This document shows, in pieces, positions 22,640 through 35,640 of a DNA stretch of 64,000 nt (position 1 is its first letter; each line of letters opens with the position of its first letter). The notes under the pieces are model-generated. The model had not been told where the DNA came from. It made no database searches and saw nothing but the letters and a program-made list of their open reading frames with translations. The DNA lies in contig NC_080671.1 of the NCBI RefSeq assembly GCF_030247195.1, positions 301,642,504 to 301,706,503 of the forward strand. The letters are read 5' to 3'. Position numbers and translations under genes: made by a program. This DNA comes from Topomyia yanbarensis (lineage: Eukaryota; Arthropoda; Insecta; Diptera; Culicidae).

Positions 22640-25380
22640 AATGTAAAATATTTATTTTCTTAGTAAATTTATAGTAATAATAAATAAAACATATTGCTTA
22701 CGTATGGTTTAATCACAACCAATCAACATCGAATGTTACATATTGAACCAAACCTTCTTGGTTATCAGGTCATTTCATTGATAGTAGGTGATCGAATCCG
22801 ATTAAACTTATTTAAGCGGATCTGAAGAAAGAGGACAGAAAACTGTGACCGAACTAATATCTGGAGCTAAATCTTTATAGCATAAGATTAGCTTGTAAAA
22901 ACTTTTCGATTGTGAAATCAAATCAAAATCAAAACTTAGACAATATAATCACATTTCATGTAAAGACCAAGCATTCTGGTTATATTTTGCCATTATTGTA
23001 ACTTTCCTAAAGTACGCATACAAATATAGCGAATGCAGTGGCCTTAATCATATATCGAAACTATTAAATATACAAGAATCGAAAACATTTTTATATATGG
23101 ACAAGATGCGTTTTTGCAACGGTTTTTCAAATGGCAGTGTATTCATTAATAAATAGGCTTTGTAGTATGTACCTATTAGTAGAATCAAAATGCTATAGGC
23201 TGAGTGGAAATGAAACACGTGATGGGGAAATGAATCAATGAACTGATCGAACGTAAATAATAAACTTTCGTTGTGCAATTTAGTAATAAATTAGATCTAC
23301 CTACCTACACATTCGCCTCAAACAAACCCAATAACGTACAAAGCAAAATGAATGAATGCTGATGATTATGGGTAGAGCGAAAGAGAATCTAATACCACGA
23401 CACTATGTTAACCGTGTTTGCAAATGGAGCTCGCATGTACAAACTATTTTGTGTACGAATAAATATACATAAAAGTGTGCTGGAAACGAGCACAACACAA
23501 AAGATAGCATGGTGTACCTCCACAGCCAGTGTAACGAACTTCTAACTCAGCTACACTGGCTGTGAAATCACACAGAGTAGTAATCTGCTTCGCCTGCTGT
23601 TCAACAGGCAACTGAGCTGCTCTGGCGAAAACCGTCCGTTTAAATAGTCGATGATGACGTCATTCATAGAAGCGTAGCGCGCTAGGTACATAAATCTGTC
23701 GTGCTGGACTAGGAAGCGCTATCTTCTGTGTGTAAATGCGAGATATTTTGACTAGGTTGTTCATTATTTATATTTTTAATGCCATGATATCAAAAATCTT
23801 TGGGTTTATCTATTGGAATCTATTCTTAGAAGTATTTCGGGGCGATATGCGCAAAAGATTTGAAAATTTATCGTGAGGTGGCTGAATTATATGCGTTTAA
23901 AATTGGACCACTTTTCGTTACATACCATTTTTGTAGAATTTGCAACGTGCACCCCTATATCGATAACAAAGACGTAGTCCTACGTCAAAAGAAAAAAAAG
24001 AAAGAAGTTATTTGTGGGGGTGTGCAATCTGTTCTATATTGATTCTTTTTGTTTATAGGCTATTTTATCAAAGTTATATAAAATTCTAGCACCAGTTTTC
24101 ACCAAAACCCCCACCAAACCGATTTTTGGCTACGCCACTGCTACCTTAAATATTGAAAAAAAACATAACACATGAACCAGTACTGATAGCCATACTACGG
24201 TGCAACAAAACAACAAATCGGAAACTCTAAAGCTTTAGCATGTGATAGAATGGACATCTTTGAATGATTCCTTAGAATGAAACAACCATTCAAATAGTAC
24301 TAAAAGTTAGAATCTGATGGACAATTTCATTTTTTACAACTTTGCAGAAAAATACAAATCGAGCTAAACCACTCGACTATTCAAATTTTATCAAAATCTT
24401 TAGACTCGCATGCCTACTGGTTAGAGAGTCTATTTCCAAAACTATTTTCATTTGTAAAATAAATGATTTGCTTTAATTGAACAGTGTGTTCAGAATAATC
24501 TGAGTATTGAAAAAGTTTTACCTTTGCCCGGAAAAAGTATAATTCCAGATTCCGCCAGTACTTGCGTATCAATGATATCTTATGGACAAGGATATATAAA
24601 GAAGAGCAGATAAAATTTGTAGTCTTTTTAGAGATGCTGAACAATAGGAAAAGGGACAATCATATATTCGTTTTTCTTTATCATTTCTTCGCTTATTCTG
24701 CAGGAAGGCTGATGTAATTTAGAATCAACCTCCTTTTCCATCAGCATCTTGTACATACATTTGGGTTAAACTCAAACCTTTATAATTGATCCAACTCAAT
24801 TAGACATTTAGTCATTTGACTTGATTTTGATTGAGAATATCCCTTTTGACAGTTTCAAATTTAATATACAGATGATAGATAGAAAAAAATGTATAAGATT
24901 TAGGTTCAAGTTTGTTAACTTTTTGGATAAATCCGAGGGCTTTTGTTCACCGAACAATATATCTGCGAGATTTTTCTTGTACTCACACTTTGTTTTTAAA
25001 AGGAACAAATATCACATAAAATAGGAGCAAGGCGTCGAAGCCTACTGTCATAATTCTCTTTGAGAATAAATTCCGAAATCGCAATACGCTGAACAGAAAT
25101 CGCAATAGTAAATGGGAATTGATTTTGTCTATTGGACGAAGATAGGGAGCTCGTTATAAAATTTGATAAATATTATCATTACCCGGAAGAGCAGTTGCTG
25201 TTACTGTCTCCAGATTTTTGACAGAGTAGTCAGGCTTCTTGATATGTGGTCTTCGCATTTACTGAATGCTTGGTCCAGCACGATGTTTTCTTGTTCGTTT
25301 ACTCTTGTGATCCGTGTTCAGCGAGTAACGACTGCGGAATTTTTTCTTAAAGGGAATTTTTAAATTTGGTTTTGATCCGT
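22640..25380. other. Non-coding stretch with one small hairpin
   Basis: The only structure found is a 13-bp perfect stem, CACAGCCAGTGTA (23521-23533) against TACACTGGCTGTG (23552-23564), with an 18-base loop, and a smaller GCCTG/CAGGC hairpin shortly after. Remaining ORFs are short, AT-rich and without motifs. Confidence 0.4.
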
Positions 25381-26420
25381 TTTCCTAAGATTATGTGAAT
25401 TCGTATTTCATTTCCTTTTGGAAATGAAATAGGAATTGAGTATAAGAAAAATTCTGCATCTGATGAATGGAATCTACCCCTATCAGAAATCATCAGGAAT
25501 TAGTAGCGTCTGGCTCAAATGGCACGTTCCCCATGTTGATGGGAGATTTGTACCTTGTCATGAATCGTCTCTTCATCATTTGTCTGATGGGAAGGATTGG
25601 GGAAGTGGTCAGGTTAGGGGTAAGGAAAATAACGACACAGAACAATTAAAACAGAGCATTCTGCACCCCTGGAAAGATGCTGAACGATCTGCAGGTGCTA
25701 CAATAGCAGGAACAAAACTTCCAACCCCCGGAGGGGTTTAGAATTTTTATTTAAACAGCGAGTAGATATATCAACACCCCCGAGAGGATATTGAGATAAC
25801 AGAGCGACAACACACCCGAAGAGATATTGTCATTCAAATGCGGCTTAAACTATAACTCTTTGCCACACTGCGATAGGAACAATAGCATATCCTTGAGTTC
25901 CATCTCTCTGTACATACGTTTATCTATGTATGGAGAACCAAAAATACGATACGTAATTGCATTACTGCAAGGCAGCTACATATAAAATGATATGAAGTTC
26001 CGTAATAGGATTCACAAAGATCACACGAATAATACTCAGCACGCTGAATAGTAACCGTGTGATAATGGAGTTTGCAATGTCCAGTCAGTGCCTTGAATAG
26101 AATACTGCAATTGTGCTTGGAAAAAATGCAAAAAATGCTTTGACATTTTCGAACTCACATCCGGCAGAAAAGTCTTCGTTTGAACGCAAGTTTGCAAGCT
26201 ACGCCAATAGTTGGCATGTTCGGATGCAGCCCAGGAGCGAATCTTGTGCTTTATCTAACTTATCGAAAGTAGTAGAACTGATTCTGGAGCAACGAAGTCA
26301 GTCGCAGTGCCCGCTCTAGCCAATTCCTAAGATTATGTGGAAGGAGTTTCTTTTAGAAATGAAATACGAATTGAGTATAAGAAAAATTCGGCTTCTGGTA
26401 AATGGAATCTACCCCTAAAG
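25381..26420. repeat. Repeat block with about 100-bp terminal direct repeats
   Basis: About 100 bases from CCTAAGATTATGTG to GGAATCTACCCCTA occur at 25381-25480 and again at 26322-26418 with moderate divergence. Between them, 25560-26110 resembles 48600-49040, including CTCTTTGCCACACTG, GAACCAAAAATACGAT, AATAATACTCAGCACGCTGA and CAATGTCCAGTCAGTGC. This could be a solo-LTR-like or internally duplicated element; no protein motif identifies it. A perfect 11-bp hairpin, ATTTCATTTCC/GGAAATGAAAT, lies in the left copy. Confidence 0.5.
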
Positions 26421-26826
26421 TTAACAACTATGGACCCAAAATTCAATTAGTTTTTTTTTCTTTTTCAATCATTTTTCTTTTAATGTTGAAAAGAACAAAC
26501 AGGACTCTCAATTGAAAGTTGCAATAAAATCTGTCATTTATTACATTTACTAGAACTGTACCATTAAATTCATTCAAACAGAAACTTTTGAATTTAAGCC
26601 AGCTGTATATTATCAGGCAGGATTTAATCAGGATGGAGGGTATATCTTGATTGCATTAGCTAACCCCTAGAATGTGAATTTAAATTAAAAATAAGACATG
26701 AATACTTGATAGGAACAATAAAACCTTTTTTCTATACATATTAATCGACTAATTGATTAAGCTAAAAATATCGAATAATATAAATATAATTTTCCCGCTT
26801 TAACAGTTATATTCATCTTAACACAC

Positions 26827-27272
26827 TACAGCGAAGACCCGATTTTGTCAGCCTCCGATTTTATCAGCCCCCGATTTTATCTACCCCCGATTTTATCAGC
26901 TTTTTGACCCAATTTTATCAGCTTCGTATGAAAATTGATAGTTGGTAGTTTGATGGGCTCTAGCAGACGAACCATGTTGAATTAAAGTAAATCCTTTCTT
27001 GAGCATATTTTTCTTATCTTAGACATCCGAAATATGCAACAATAATTTTTTTTATTTTTTTATGAATTTTGCACTGCTAGACCCTCTTAAGGGAGATTTA
27101 AACAAAATAATAAGAAAGGGCTATGAGGCTATAGCTAGGGACAAAAGAAGAATACTTTAAGAGCTTCGGTTTCTTAAAAAGAAAGAAAAATATATGTCCC
27201 GATTTTATCAATGTCCTTGTTTTATCAGTCTAAAATTCACCAAGGGGGTGATAAAAACGGGTTTTCATTGTA
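26827..27272. mobile_element. TIR element with subterminal GATTTTATCAGC repeats
   Basis: Left end TACAGCGAAGACCCGATTTT and right end AACGGGTTTTCATTGTA are imperfect inverted repeats, each beginning or ending in TA. Inside the left end, CCGATTTTATCAGCC-like units repeat about four times at 26840-26925, and two more lie near 27197-27225. The ends suggest a TA-target (Tc1/mariner or pogo-type) non-autonomous element. No transposase ORF. Confidence 0.6.
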
Positions 27273-27279
27273 TTCATTT

Positions 27280-28365
27280 AAACCCTACATTTTTTGTAAC
27301 TTCTTGTAAATTATTTCTTAATCAATGGACCCGTACAAATCTAAAAACTGATAAAATTGTCAATGAAACTCAATGAAATCTCGGATGATTTTACATCGAT
27401 TTATATTTTTCTTGTAAAGTTATATACAATAAAATGTTTCATCAAATTCTCGCATTCAGTAATATTTGAATGTCTACAGTCCCACCTAATGACAAAAATT
27501 ATCTTCCAAAATACGGCTTTGGAACCATAGTTCACTGTACATTGTAATGCATCCGGTTAAAGGCAATGTCGGATTTAGAAAGACAAAACTGGTTGCACAC
27601 AAGCCGCTCGTTTTAGTTATACGGCTTTGGAAAACTTTCTTAGTCCTTTTTGCCATTTTTTCTTTAAATTAAATTTGGTCCTTGTGGTTATGGTGTGTAA
27701 AGCAATAACTTTTTCGATATGTGAAATTTACCTACGCAATATCCAATAATGTTATAAATCAATCAAATGAAGCAACTTTCCCAAAAAAACTTGATAATTA
27801 TCTCTAACGGTTCAGGTGTTGAGTTTTTTTTAATATTCAGGGTAAGGTGGCTTTTGAAAAACCATGTGTTGAATTTTTTTATTATTTAGGGTAAGGTAGC
27901 TCTTGAGATTTTGGCACATATTGTTGCTAAACTATAAACTTTCTCTTTTGTTTGAACAGTTAGAAGTCAGTTCCACAACAAAAAATAGGATTTCTTGAAA
28001 TTTATATATCTTCAAGGATTGTAAATAGAGTTTAAAGCAATAAATTTCATTTTAAAGATATGAGTCTTATTATATTTAGGTAAAAAAAATTGCAAGAGCG
28101 TAATTTCTTTAAAAACATATTTTTGTTATATTTTTCAAGAAAAATCGTACATTACTTTTCAAATCATGCTCATCCTCAAAAATCTTACATTATTTTTCAA
28201 ATAAAAGAGATGAAATTTTTGTTCCTTCAGCGAAAATATGTGCCAAGTTTAGTTTTAAAAGTGCAACAAATGAAGTACTTATTTATCGTAACGTATGAAA
28301 TTCTAAAGACAAATGTGATTTTTAGGAGTCATGTGTCATAATTTTTTAATTATTTATGACAGGGT
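27280..28365. other. Non-coding AT-rich stretch, nothing recognised
   Basis: Contains a short direct repeat, with GGTAAGGTGGCTTTTGA (about 27841) and a similar phrase at about 27890. No gene or TIR structure was seen. Confidence 0.4.
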
Positions 28366-28371
28366 TTTTTA

Positions 28372-28518
28372 ATGCCGTTTTTCATTGATGCGGGGCAGCG
28401 GGTTGCAGTGATGTTGCATTTTCGAACAGAAATTCTGCAGGACGTGTTTCGGGACCACTTCTGCTCGAAAGTGCAACACCAGTGCATTCCACTGCCTCGA
28501 CTTTCTTCAATGAAAAGC
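28372..28518. repeat. Compact imperfect palindrome (about 147 bp)
   Basis: Left arm 28372-28432 (TTTTTCATTGATG, then GCAGTGATGTTGCATTTTCG and AACAGAA) pairs with right arm 28456-28518 (TTCTGCTCGAAAGTGCAACA, then CCAGTGC and CTTCAATGAAAAG). The loop is about 23 bases. Several mismatches are G-U compatible. Either a very small foldback MITE or a hairpin-RNA source; no TSD was identified. Opposing short ORFs over it are a symmetry artefact. Confidence 0.6.
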
Positions 28519-28524
28519 CATTTT

Positions 28525-30196
28525 ACATCGGAGATGACGTTATTTGATCTGGATCTATGCATGAATCGGGCTCTATATGTATTACATATTATGTAATCAA
28601 TCTCAAGCCTGGTCTGGTTATAAAGTAGTTATTTGACCAAATAAACCCGGAATGGTGTCATTTTAGTCTCTAAACAAACAAAATGTCGCAATTCGACAAT
28701 GTAATATTATGACATTGTGGCGATTGGAACACCTGTATTTTTGTTTTTAACTTTAAGAAAAAAAAAACCACGCTCCGAAGCGGCTTTGATTTGGATTGTA
28801 TCTATCGCTGTATTTGTACACTCACAGTTGGCATATTTTTTGTAAGAAAGATTCTGTAGTTTTTGTAATTAGATTCTTGTTATTCATGCTCTTTGCCAAA
28901 AATGAAAACGTTTAAGTCAACCGCATCCAAATGCTAGATAGTCGGAAACACATGGTTACAAACAGTATCATCCCTCCTGTGTAAACAATGTGAGCGTCTG
29001 AAACAGCCGTTGGAAAGTGTAAAAACTAAATCAGTTCACGAAAAGCATAGACACGAGAGTTTACGAAATGTGTTGAATCCAGCCAGAGCTAACCCTGTCC
29101 CTGGGCTCGATCAAGGTTCTGCTGCTCGTTTCAAAGATTTCTCAGCCTAAGACCAAAATCTTCGTCCTCTGCTCTCGCCACGAGGAAACTCCTGCAGCAG
29201 ACGTAGGACCACGATGTGCTAAAGGAGGAATTATTTGTGTGTTGTCTGGTAATAGGAAAAAGGGTTCGCACTAAATTTCTCTTCCTTATTTTTTGTGTGC
29301 TTGATAATAATCACTTATATGATATAGCAGTAGCAGAGCAGCAGCCGTTTGGTCGATTCTAGGGAGAAAACGTAGCATCGAAAGAGGTCACGATGATTGT
29401 GGGGAAAATAGGATGAAAATAAGAAGAAAAAGGAAAACAACATCATATCGGCTACCACCTGGTACAAATTCGACTATCACCATCCGAAATCGGAACTTGG
29501 GAGATTTCTTTAAAGGGGCTGGGATGATACTGCACCGTTCGTGACATGTTGAAAATATACGTACACCATATAGAGCCCTTACATAGCACCGTTTATAATT
29601 AATATATCTACGGATGAGAGTTGCTAATGTTCAGAGATCAGATCTTCGTTTCTGCTGTTACGGCACGTTATGTACCTAATGCTGTTCAGTGCACGGGAAG
29701 ATGACTGCTATCGAAATTGATTGAACGTAATTATTAATCAAATCTGCTGCACCGGAAATACGTCTTATGTGTGTTAATGGGATATTTATTCAAATATCGT
29801 CGCGTTTCTATGTTAATTGTAAACGGAAATCTGCTCGACTCGAATGTGGCTGATTTTTGAAATTTTAATGAAACAAAGCGAGCAGATGATAACCAAGATA
29901 GAGAAAATGAGAAAGCGTTTTGTGTACGATCAGGCGCAGAAATTGAGACATTATAAAATATAGCCAGTTCGTGTTGGCAATTTACTTTTCCGGCGGCTAC
30001 TGGAACCTAACTCTGATAGTGCTTTCGATAAGCCGAAATATTTGGGACATTATTGCGAAAAAGTGTTCCAAAGAGACTTATTTTTCAAAACTATTGTTTA
30101 CCGGGCAATGGAACGAAATTATAGAGTCGCACGTGTGATGGGTAGAAAACAGCGACTATGACAAAAACGCCAATAGATTTATTGTGCCATACATAT
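28525..30196. other. Non-coding stretch, nothing recognised
   Basis: Mixed composition, somewhat less AT-rich at 28980-29560. No ORF with a recognisable motif, no TIR and no SINE box was found. Enhancer or non-coding RNA content cannot be judged by eye. Confidence 0.4.
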
Positions 30197-30198
30197 TA

Positions 30199-30949
30199 GA
30201 CTGGTTCAATTTTTGACTTTTAGTTCCACCAGGCAATACTGATTCCTTTTATGGCCCTTAGTAATTGTGCAAATTTTGGTACCGATCGGTTGTGTCTACG
30301 GACCCTCCAAAAATTTCAAAGTTTATATGGAAATTTGTATGGAAAATTGGTTAACATTGAAAATAAATTCATAAAAAATCACCTCATCAATCAATTAATC
30401 AGAACACTATTTATTTCGAAAGGTATTCATCTACTGAACACATTCGGGGAACATTGTCAGTTTATGAAAATTCGGTGAGAAAAGTTATTAACTAAAGAAG
30501 CAGCAAGAATTAAAACCAAGTGGATTTTATTAATAATCATAGCAACCCTGCTATGCTTGCCACCCACCGCTAGCGTAGGGCAGATACAGCTATTCAAACA
30601 GGGTTGCTATGATTAATAATAAAATCCTAATAACTTGTTTTTAAGTCTTGCTGCTTCTTTAGTTAATAACTTTTCTCACCGAATTTTCATAAACTTACAA
30701 TGTTCCCCGAATGTGTTCAGTAGATGAATACCATTCGAAATTAAGTGTTCTGATTAATTGATTGATGAGGTGATTTTTCATGAATTTATTTTCAATGTTA
30801 ACCGATTTTCCATACAAATTTCCATATAAACTTTGAAATTTTTGGAGGGTCAGTACAACCGATCAGTACCAAAATTTGCACAATTACTAAGGGCCATAAA
30901 AGGAATCAGTAGAGCCTGGTGGAGCTAAAAGTCAAAAATTGAACCAGTC
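30199..30949. mobile_element. Foldback MITE with about 350-bp arms and 48-base loop
   Basis: Ends are GACTGGTTCAATTTTTGAC and its inverse, flanked by TA on both sides (30197-30198, 30950-30951). Arms 30199-30550 and 30599-30949 pair almost along their whole length, with the innermost pairs CATAGCAACCCTG and CAGGGTTGCTATG. The loop includes CCACCCACCGCTAGCG. TA duplication and size suggest a non-autonomous Tc1/mariner-type element. The 75-codon ORF in the left arm is not coding. Confidence 0.85.
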
Positions 30950-30951
30950 TA

Positions 30952-33487
30952 ATACATATACTTGTATTTGGAATGACAACCACTATATCTCAACATATCA
31001 ACTAATTTCCCAATTGTTTGGATAATGAAGTTCCTGCAGGAAATATAGTTATAAATAATTGCCTTGGCTTTGCATGTTTACTCTTTTAAGTAAAAAAGAA
31101 AATTTATACTTATTTTCATAAGGCCGCCCAAAATAAAATATTCAATATTTCGACTTGATACTAATTCCGAAAATAACACAGCCCTTCATGAGATATCCGT
31201 TTCCAATATACTGAGGAGCTTTTTTTGTTTACTATGATTATAACCATTGGTCATTCGTCTAGACTGCAGAACTATTCCCCGCTGCTCTATCTGTTATTCC
31301 ACAACGAATTGCTTTAATACACATAGATTAAATACTTTTAGAAACAATTGTGGTTTTATACTTTTACACAATGGCAGCTACACTACTCAGCTTACAAATT
31401 AATCACAGTTTTTTTTTTCAAAACTGTCAAACTAGTAATAAAAATATTCATTGAATTAGAATCAAATCCCAAAATAAGTAAATTTTAGATCAAATATACA
31501 GATTGTGTAATATAGATTTGAGTAAAGCTTTGCGTGAAGTAGTTCTATTTTTAAATAAAATGGACATATAATCACGAATTATCAAACAATCAAATATACG
31601 GGTAAAAAGTACGAACACAAATAATTGCATTTCATTGGCAGGTTAATTTTACATAATCTATATCCTCTTATCTAATAATTACATTAGTATATCATACTCT
31701 TCCAAATGAATTTAAGTTACATTGTTTTTTGCGCATATCTTATGCTTCATCGCTTGCTATTACTTGCAAGCATTCTTTTAAATCTATATCCAAATTTTAT
31801 ATTTGTGTTGCGCCAGCAAATAATACTGTTTTGCTTTTGTCCAAATACAACCTTAACCCTCTAGTTTCCACCACCCGCCTCTAGGCGGTCTCTATAAAAA
31901 TCTAAATAAAACTACTGAAACATGATTGTATGTTGTCATTCGCACTAACATTTCTTCCCAACGTTTACACCTTTCATACACACACACATTGTTTGAATAT
32001 CCGTAGCTTTCTGTCAAAGTCAATTGAAGCATAAAGTTAAAAAATCGAAGAAAACGTGGAAAAAACTATTTTGTGTTTAGTGGTCTTCATTAAATTTTTT
32101 TTAACTATTTTTGGAAATTTCAATAACTAAAAAAATATTTTTGAGTTGCCTATTGCTAGCATTTCACTGTAGATGTGAATTGGTTTAGTGGAATAATTCG
32201 GAAGTTTAGCATTTTTGGTAAAATACTAAAGGCTGTGTTGGGTACCTGAGCGAAATAAATTTTCAGTCTTTAGTGATTACTTATCGTACCGGATCAAAGT
32301 AACCTTGCGCGTCGGATGTGAAAAGTTTTCGTTGCCGTCAATTTGCTTTCTTTGGAAATTGTGAAAAATTTTAATTTCGAAAATGATGAAGTGATATTCA
32401 TGTGAATAAGAAAATATTTTCTCGGGAAAAATGAGAGCTAAAATACGGCAGGCTATGCCGTTACAGGAACGGACGGTCTAGGGATGGTGAAGTGAAGTAT
32501 AGAATGAAGCCAGCAAATTCGTATAATTTTGGATCCTACATTTATTACCGGTGAGCGCATTCTGAAAACTGTTGTAGCCTAGATGCTGTATGGTGGCATC
32601 GGTGTACTATTTAGAACCAGGAATTGATTCACCGGATTCGTGCTTCAGTGCCGTTTCCGTAAAAAATGAAAGAAATGCGTGGAAATGCGGCAAATGTTAT
32701 GAGAAAATAGTTATGAAATTAGTTCACTATTACCACAGACTAACAGACATAATACTATGAGGAAATTATCGATCCACCAACACTAGTTTAATATACGGTC
32801 CCAAACACTCATTTGCTAGTGGGTTATCCGGCGGGTTTGGGAACATTTTTTTACTGGAGGTCTATCCCCCGTATACTTGATTATATGTCAGTGACGCTAT
32901 TGGCGCAAATGCGACCACCATCCGAACTAAAAATATATTTGAAATGATAGTTAAAGTGGTCGAAGCATTATTTTCGAGTGTTATGGTTGTTAGTCTGTGT
33001 TACTACCTTGCACACGATTTCTTTATTTCAGAGAGCGATAGCGCTATGATATAGCTATAAATATCTCTGTAGTTTTTTTTAAACCTATAGGATCATCTTA
33101 CATTGTCTTGTATTGTCTCAAGCGACCGGAGTTCATGAAGAATCGACAACGTTCATCCATAAGAAGTGGCATCAATAGCAATTAAGCAGGGAGAAATTTC
33201 ACGTTTTGGATACCGGTGAGATCGTTTCAAAAATTTTCTTTGCGTTTTCCCTTTTAATAACTCTACTATACGCGTATGCACAATTATTTAATCCCCAGCT
33301 CACATTTTTTTCGCCTTTTGATATCTCCATCATCTATGAAAACTTTCGGTTCTGAGCGTTTTCCGTAAGTAGATGATAGGACTATTATGAAATAAAAACG
33401 CTGGTAAGGACGTGGCCAGGTGTGTGGAGTTGAGCGGGTCTACATCATTGTAGATTGTGGTGAAGTCTAATATGGCAATGGATATTA
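30952..33487. other. Non-coding AT-rich stretch, nothing recognised
   Basis: No ORF above background. A small CACCCGCCTCTAGGCGGTC near-palindrome lies at about 31872-31890, and CACACACAC occurs at about 31980. No mobile-element ends were recognised. Confidence 0.4.
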
Positions 33488-35252
33488 AGGTGTCCCAAAA
33501 TGACATCATGTTGAAAAAGTCATCGGGCTCACTTCTTAAATGAAAGGTTAGGGTATTAGGAGCACTTTCTTCTTCGGAGTGAATTTGCTAAAATGCTCCC
33601 TACTGGTGGCGAATTTTGATTTTTTGAAAAATGGGCCGATTTTGGGTAAAATTTCACATGCGTGCCTCTTGAAGTGCTCCTGAACGAGCTTAGATTTTTT
33701 TCACCATTTATTTGCTAAATGTCCTAATGGAGAAGTTTGGTTAGTTAGTTTGTACAAATTTTGAATTATAAGAGCGGCTGAGCCATTAAAACTTAGTAAA
33801 AAGTGAAATTTTTGTTGTTTTTCAGTAATTTTTCTTCAAAACTGGGCATCTACAAAATTTTAAAAGTAAAGAAAACACTTTATATAGTTGAGCCGAATAC
33901 TGGGGCGTAATTTTGCTGAAGAAAGTGTATAGCTACGGCCAATGGGGTATGAGTTATTTAAGTTTTTGTTAAATAACCTTTTAACATTTTATGATATTCA
34001 TCAAAAATAACTCTGTTCTACAAAATAAAACAACTGAAGTGTGCTTAGTCCGCATATTATTTTTCGGAAAATTGAAGGAAAATGATGAAAAATGGCGTTT
34101 TTTGCTTGTCTCTAGCACATTAGAATCGGTTTTTATGAGCATATGACGATTTTTTAAAATTGTGCTTGTATACTAATAGCAACCTACCGGGTTTGAAAAT
34201 CACTAAAATTAAACAAATATATCGAGTTGATGGCAAGTTATGGCGTATATTTGAAGGCTGAATTGATTGGCGTATTCACATTTTGTATATAAGGTCTTAT
34301 TTCTATGTTAGGAACTTTAAAGTGGAGAAAAAAACAGAAGAGTGAGGTGAGTGTTGAAACACTGATATTTACTGTCACAGATGACATAATTCCGAAATAG
34401 TCGAATTTGGGGCAAATAACCTCGAAAAAATTTTACAACAGAATACAGCGCATCTTCTGACACAATTATTTTGTTGAAGATGCCTTCTAGAAGTAATTAT
34501 GGAGAACTAATTCTTCAAAAAATAATTAGAGACTTGGCGTCATTAGCAAAGTTATCATTATTTTTATAATTTAAGTTACAAAAAAATCATCAGATGCTCA
34601 TTAAACCTCGTCCTGGCATGCTAAAGACGTACAAAAAACGTAATTTTTAAAAATTTTCCTTCAATTTTCCGAAAAACAATGTGTAGTCTAAGAACATTTG
34701 AACTGATTTATTTTTTGGAACAGCATTATTTTTGATGAATTGCTAAAAATGGCAAAGGTTGTCCAACAAAAACTTAAATAACTCATACCCCATTAGCCGT
34801 AGCTATACACTATCTTTGGCAAAATTACGTCCCTGTATTCGGCTCAACTATATAAAGTGTTTTCTATACTTTTAAAATTTTGTAGATTCCCAGTTTTGAA
34901 GAAAAAATGCTGAAAAGCACCAAAAATTTCACTTTTTACTATGTTTTAATGGCTCTGCCGCTCTTTTAATTCAAGATTTGTACAAACTAACTAACCAAAC
35001 TTCTCCATTTGGATCTCCAGAAAAAATAAAAAATGCTGAAAAAAATCTAAGACAGTTCGGGACCACTTCAACAGGCATAAATTTAAAATTTTATCCAAAA
35101 TCGGCCCATTTTTCAAAAAATCTAAATTCGCCACTAGTAGGAAGCGTTTTATCAGATTCACTCCGAAGAAGAAAGTGGTCCTAATACCCTAACCTTTCAT
35201 TTAAGAAGTGAGCCCAATGACTTTTTTAACATGATGTCATTTTGGGACACCC
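33488..35252. mobile_element. Long-TIR element (about 660-bp arms), TA target
   Basis: The left end AGGTGTCCCAAAATGACATC and the right end GATGTCATTTTGGGACACC are inverted and bordered by TA (33486-33487, 35253-35254). The arms run 33488-34144 and 34584-35252 with a loop of about 440 bases. Shared blocks include ATGGGCCGATTTTGG, TATAGTTGAGCCGAATAC and TTTTCGGAAAATTGAAGG. No transposase ORF, hence a large non-autonomous element, probably Tc1/mariner-like by its TA target. Confidence 0.85.
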
Positions 35253-35451
35253 TAATGGATATGCTCAATCCTGTAACTCCATCTACGATTTGTGCAGGTG
35301 CTCGGGCTATGCTATGCTATGCTTTAGTGATTACTTATCGTGCCGAAACTAGTATTATGTGCAATTTAAGCTGAAAAGAAGTATGTTTTAAAAACTGGGT
35401 GAATGCTGCTGTTAGAATATGGATATTCTTATCATGTAATAATATTTAGAG

Positions 35452-35640
35452 AAGTCTGGGGCGAGTTGGTTGAATCTTTTTTTCTCCTTTTGTATTAGAT
35501 ACATGGCGTTGTCTCTAGTTCTGCACTTCAAGTACTGTGTAATACATTCTCCAATGTATTTATATTGCATTACATTCTGTTTCGTACACGTTGTAAAAGC
35601 GATAGATACTAGAGTTAAGCCTATTTTAGTAGTATTAGGA
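35452..35640 (+). repeat. Diverged copy of the CCGGGGCTAGTTGGCGG repeat
   Basis: GTCTGGGGCGAGTTGG followed by TCTCCTTTTGTATTAGATAC and GCGTTGTCTCTAGTT matches the start of the element at 55956 (GGGCTAGTTGGCGG, TCTCCGTTTCTATTAGACAT and GCGTTGTCTCTCGTT). It has no coding content. This copy is the oldest of the three in the window by divergence. Confidence 0.5.

Noticed and set aside
28350..28596. Opposed 70-75 codon frames
   Set aside because: Both fall on the palindrome and mirror each other; symmetry artefact.
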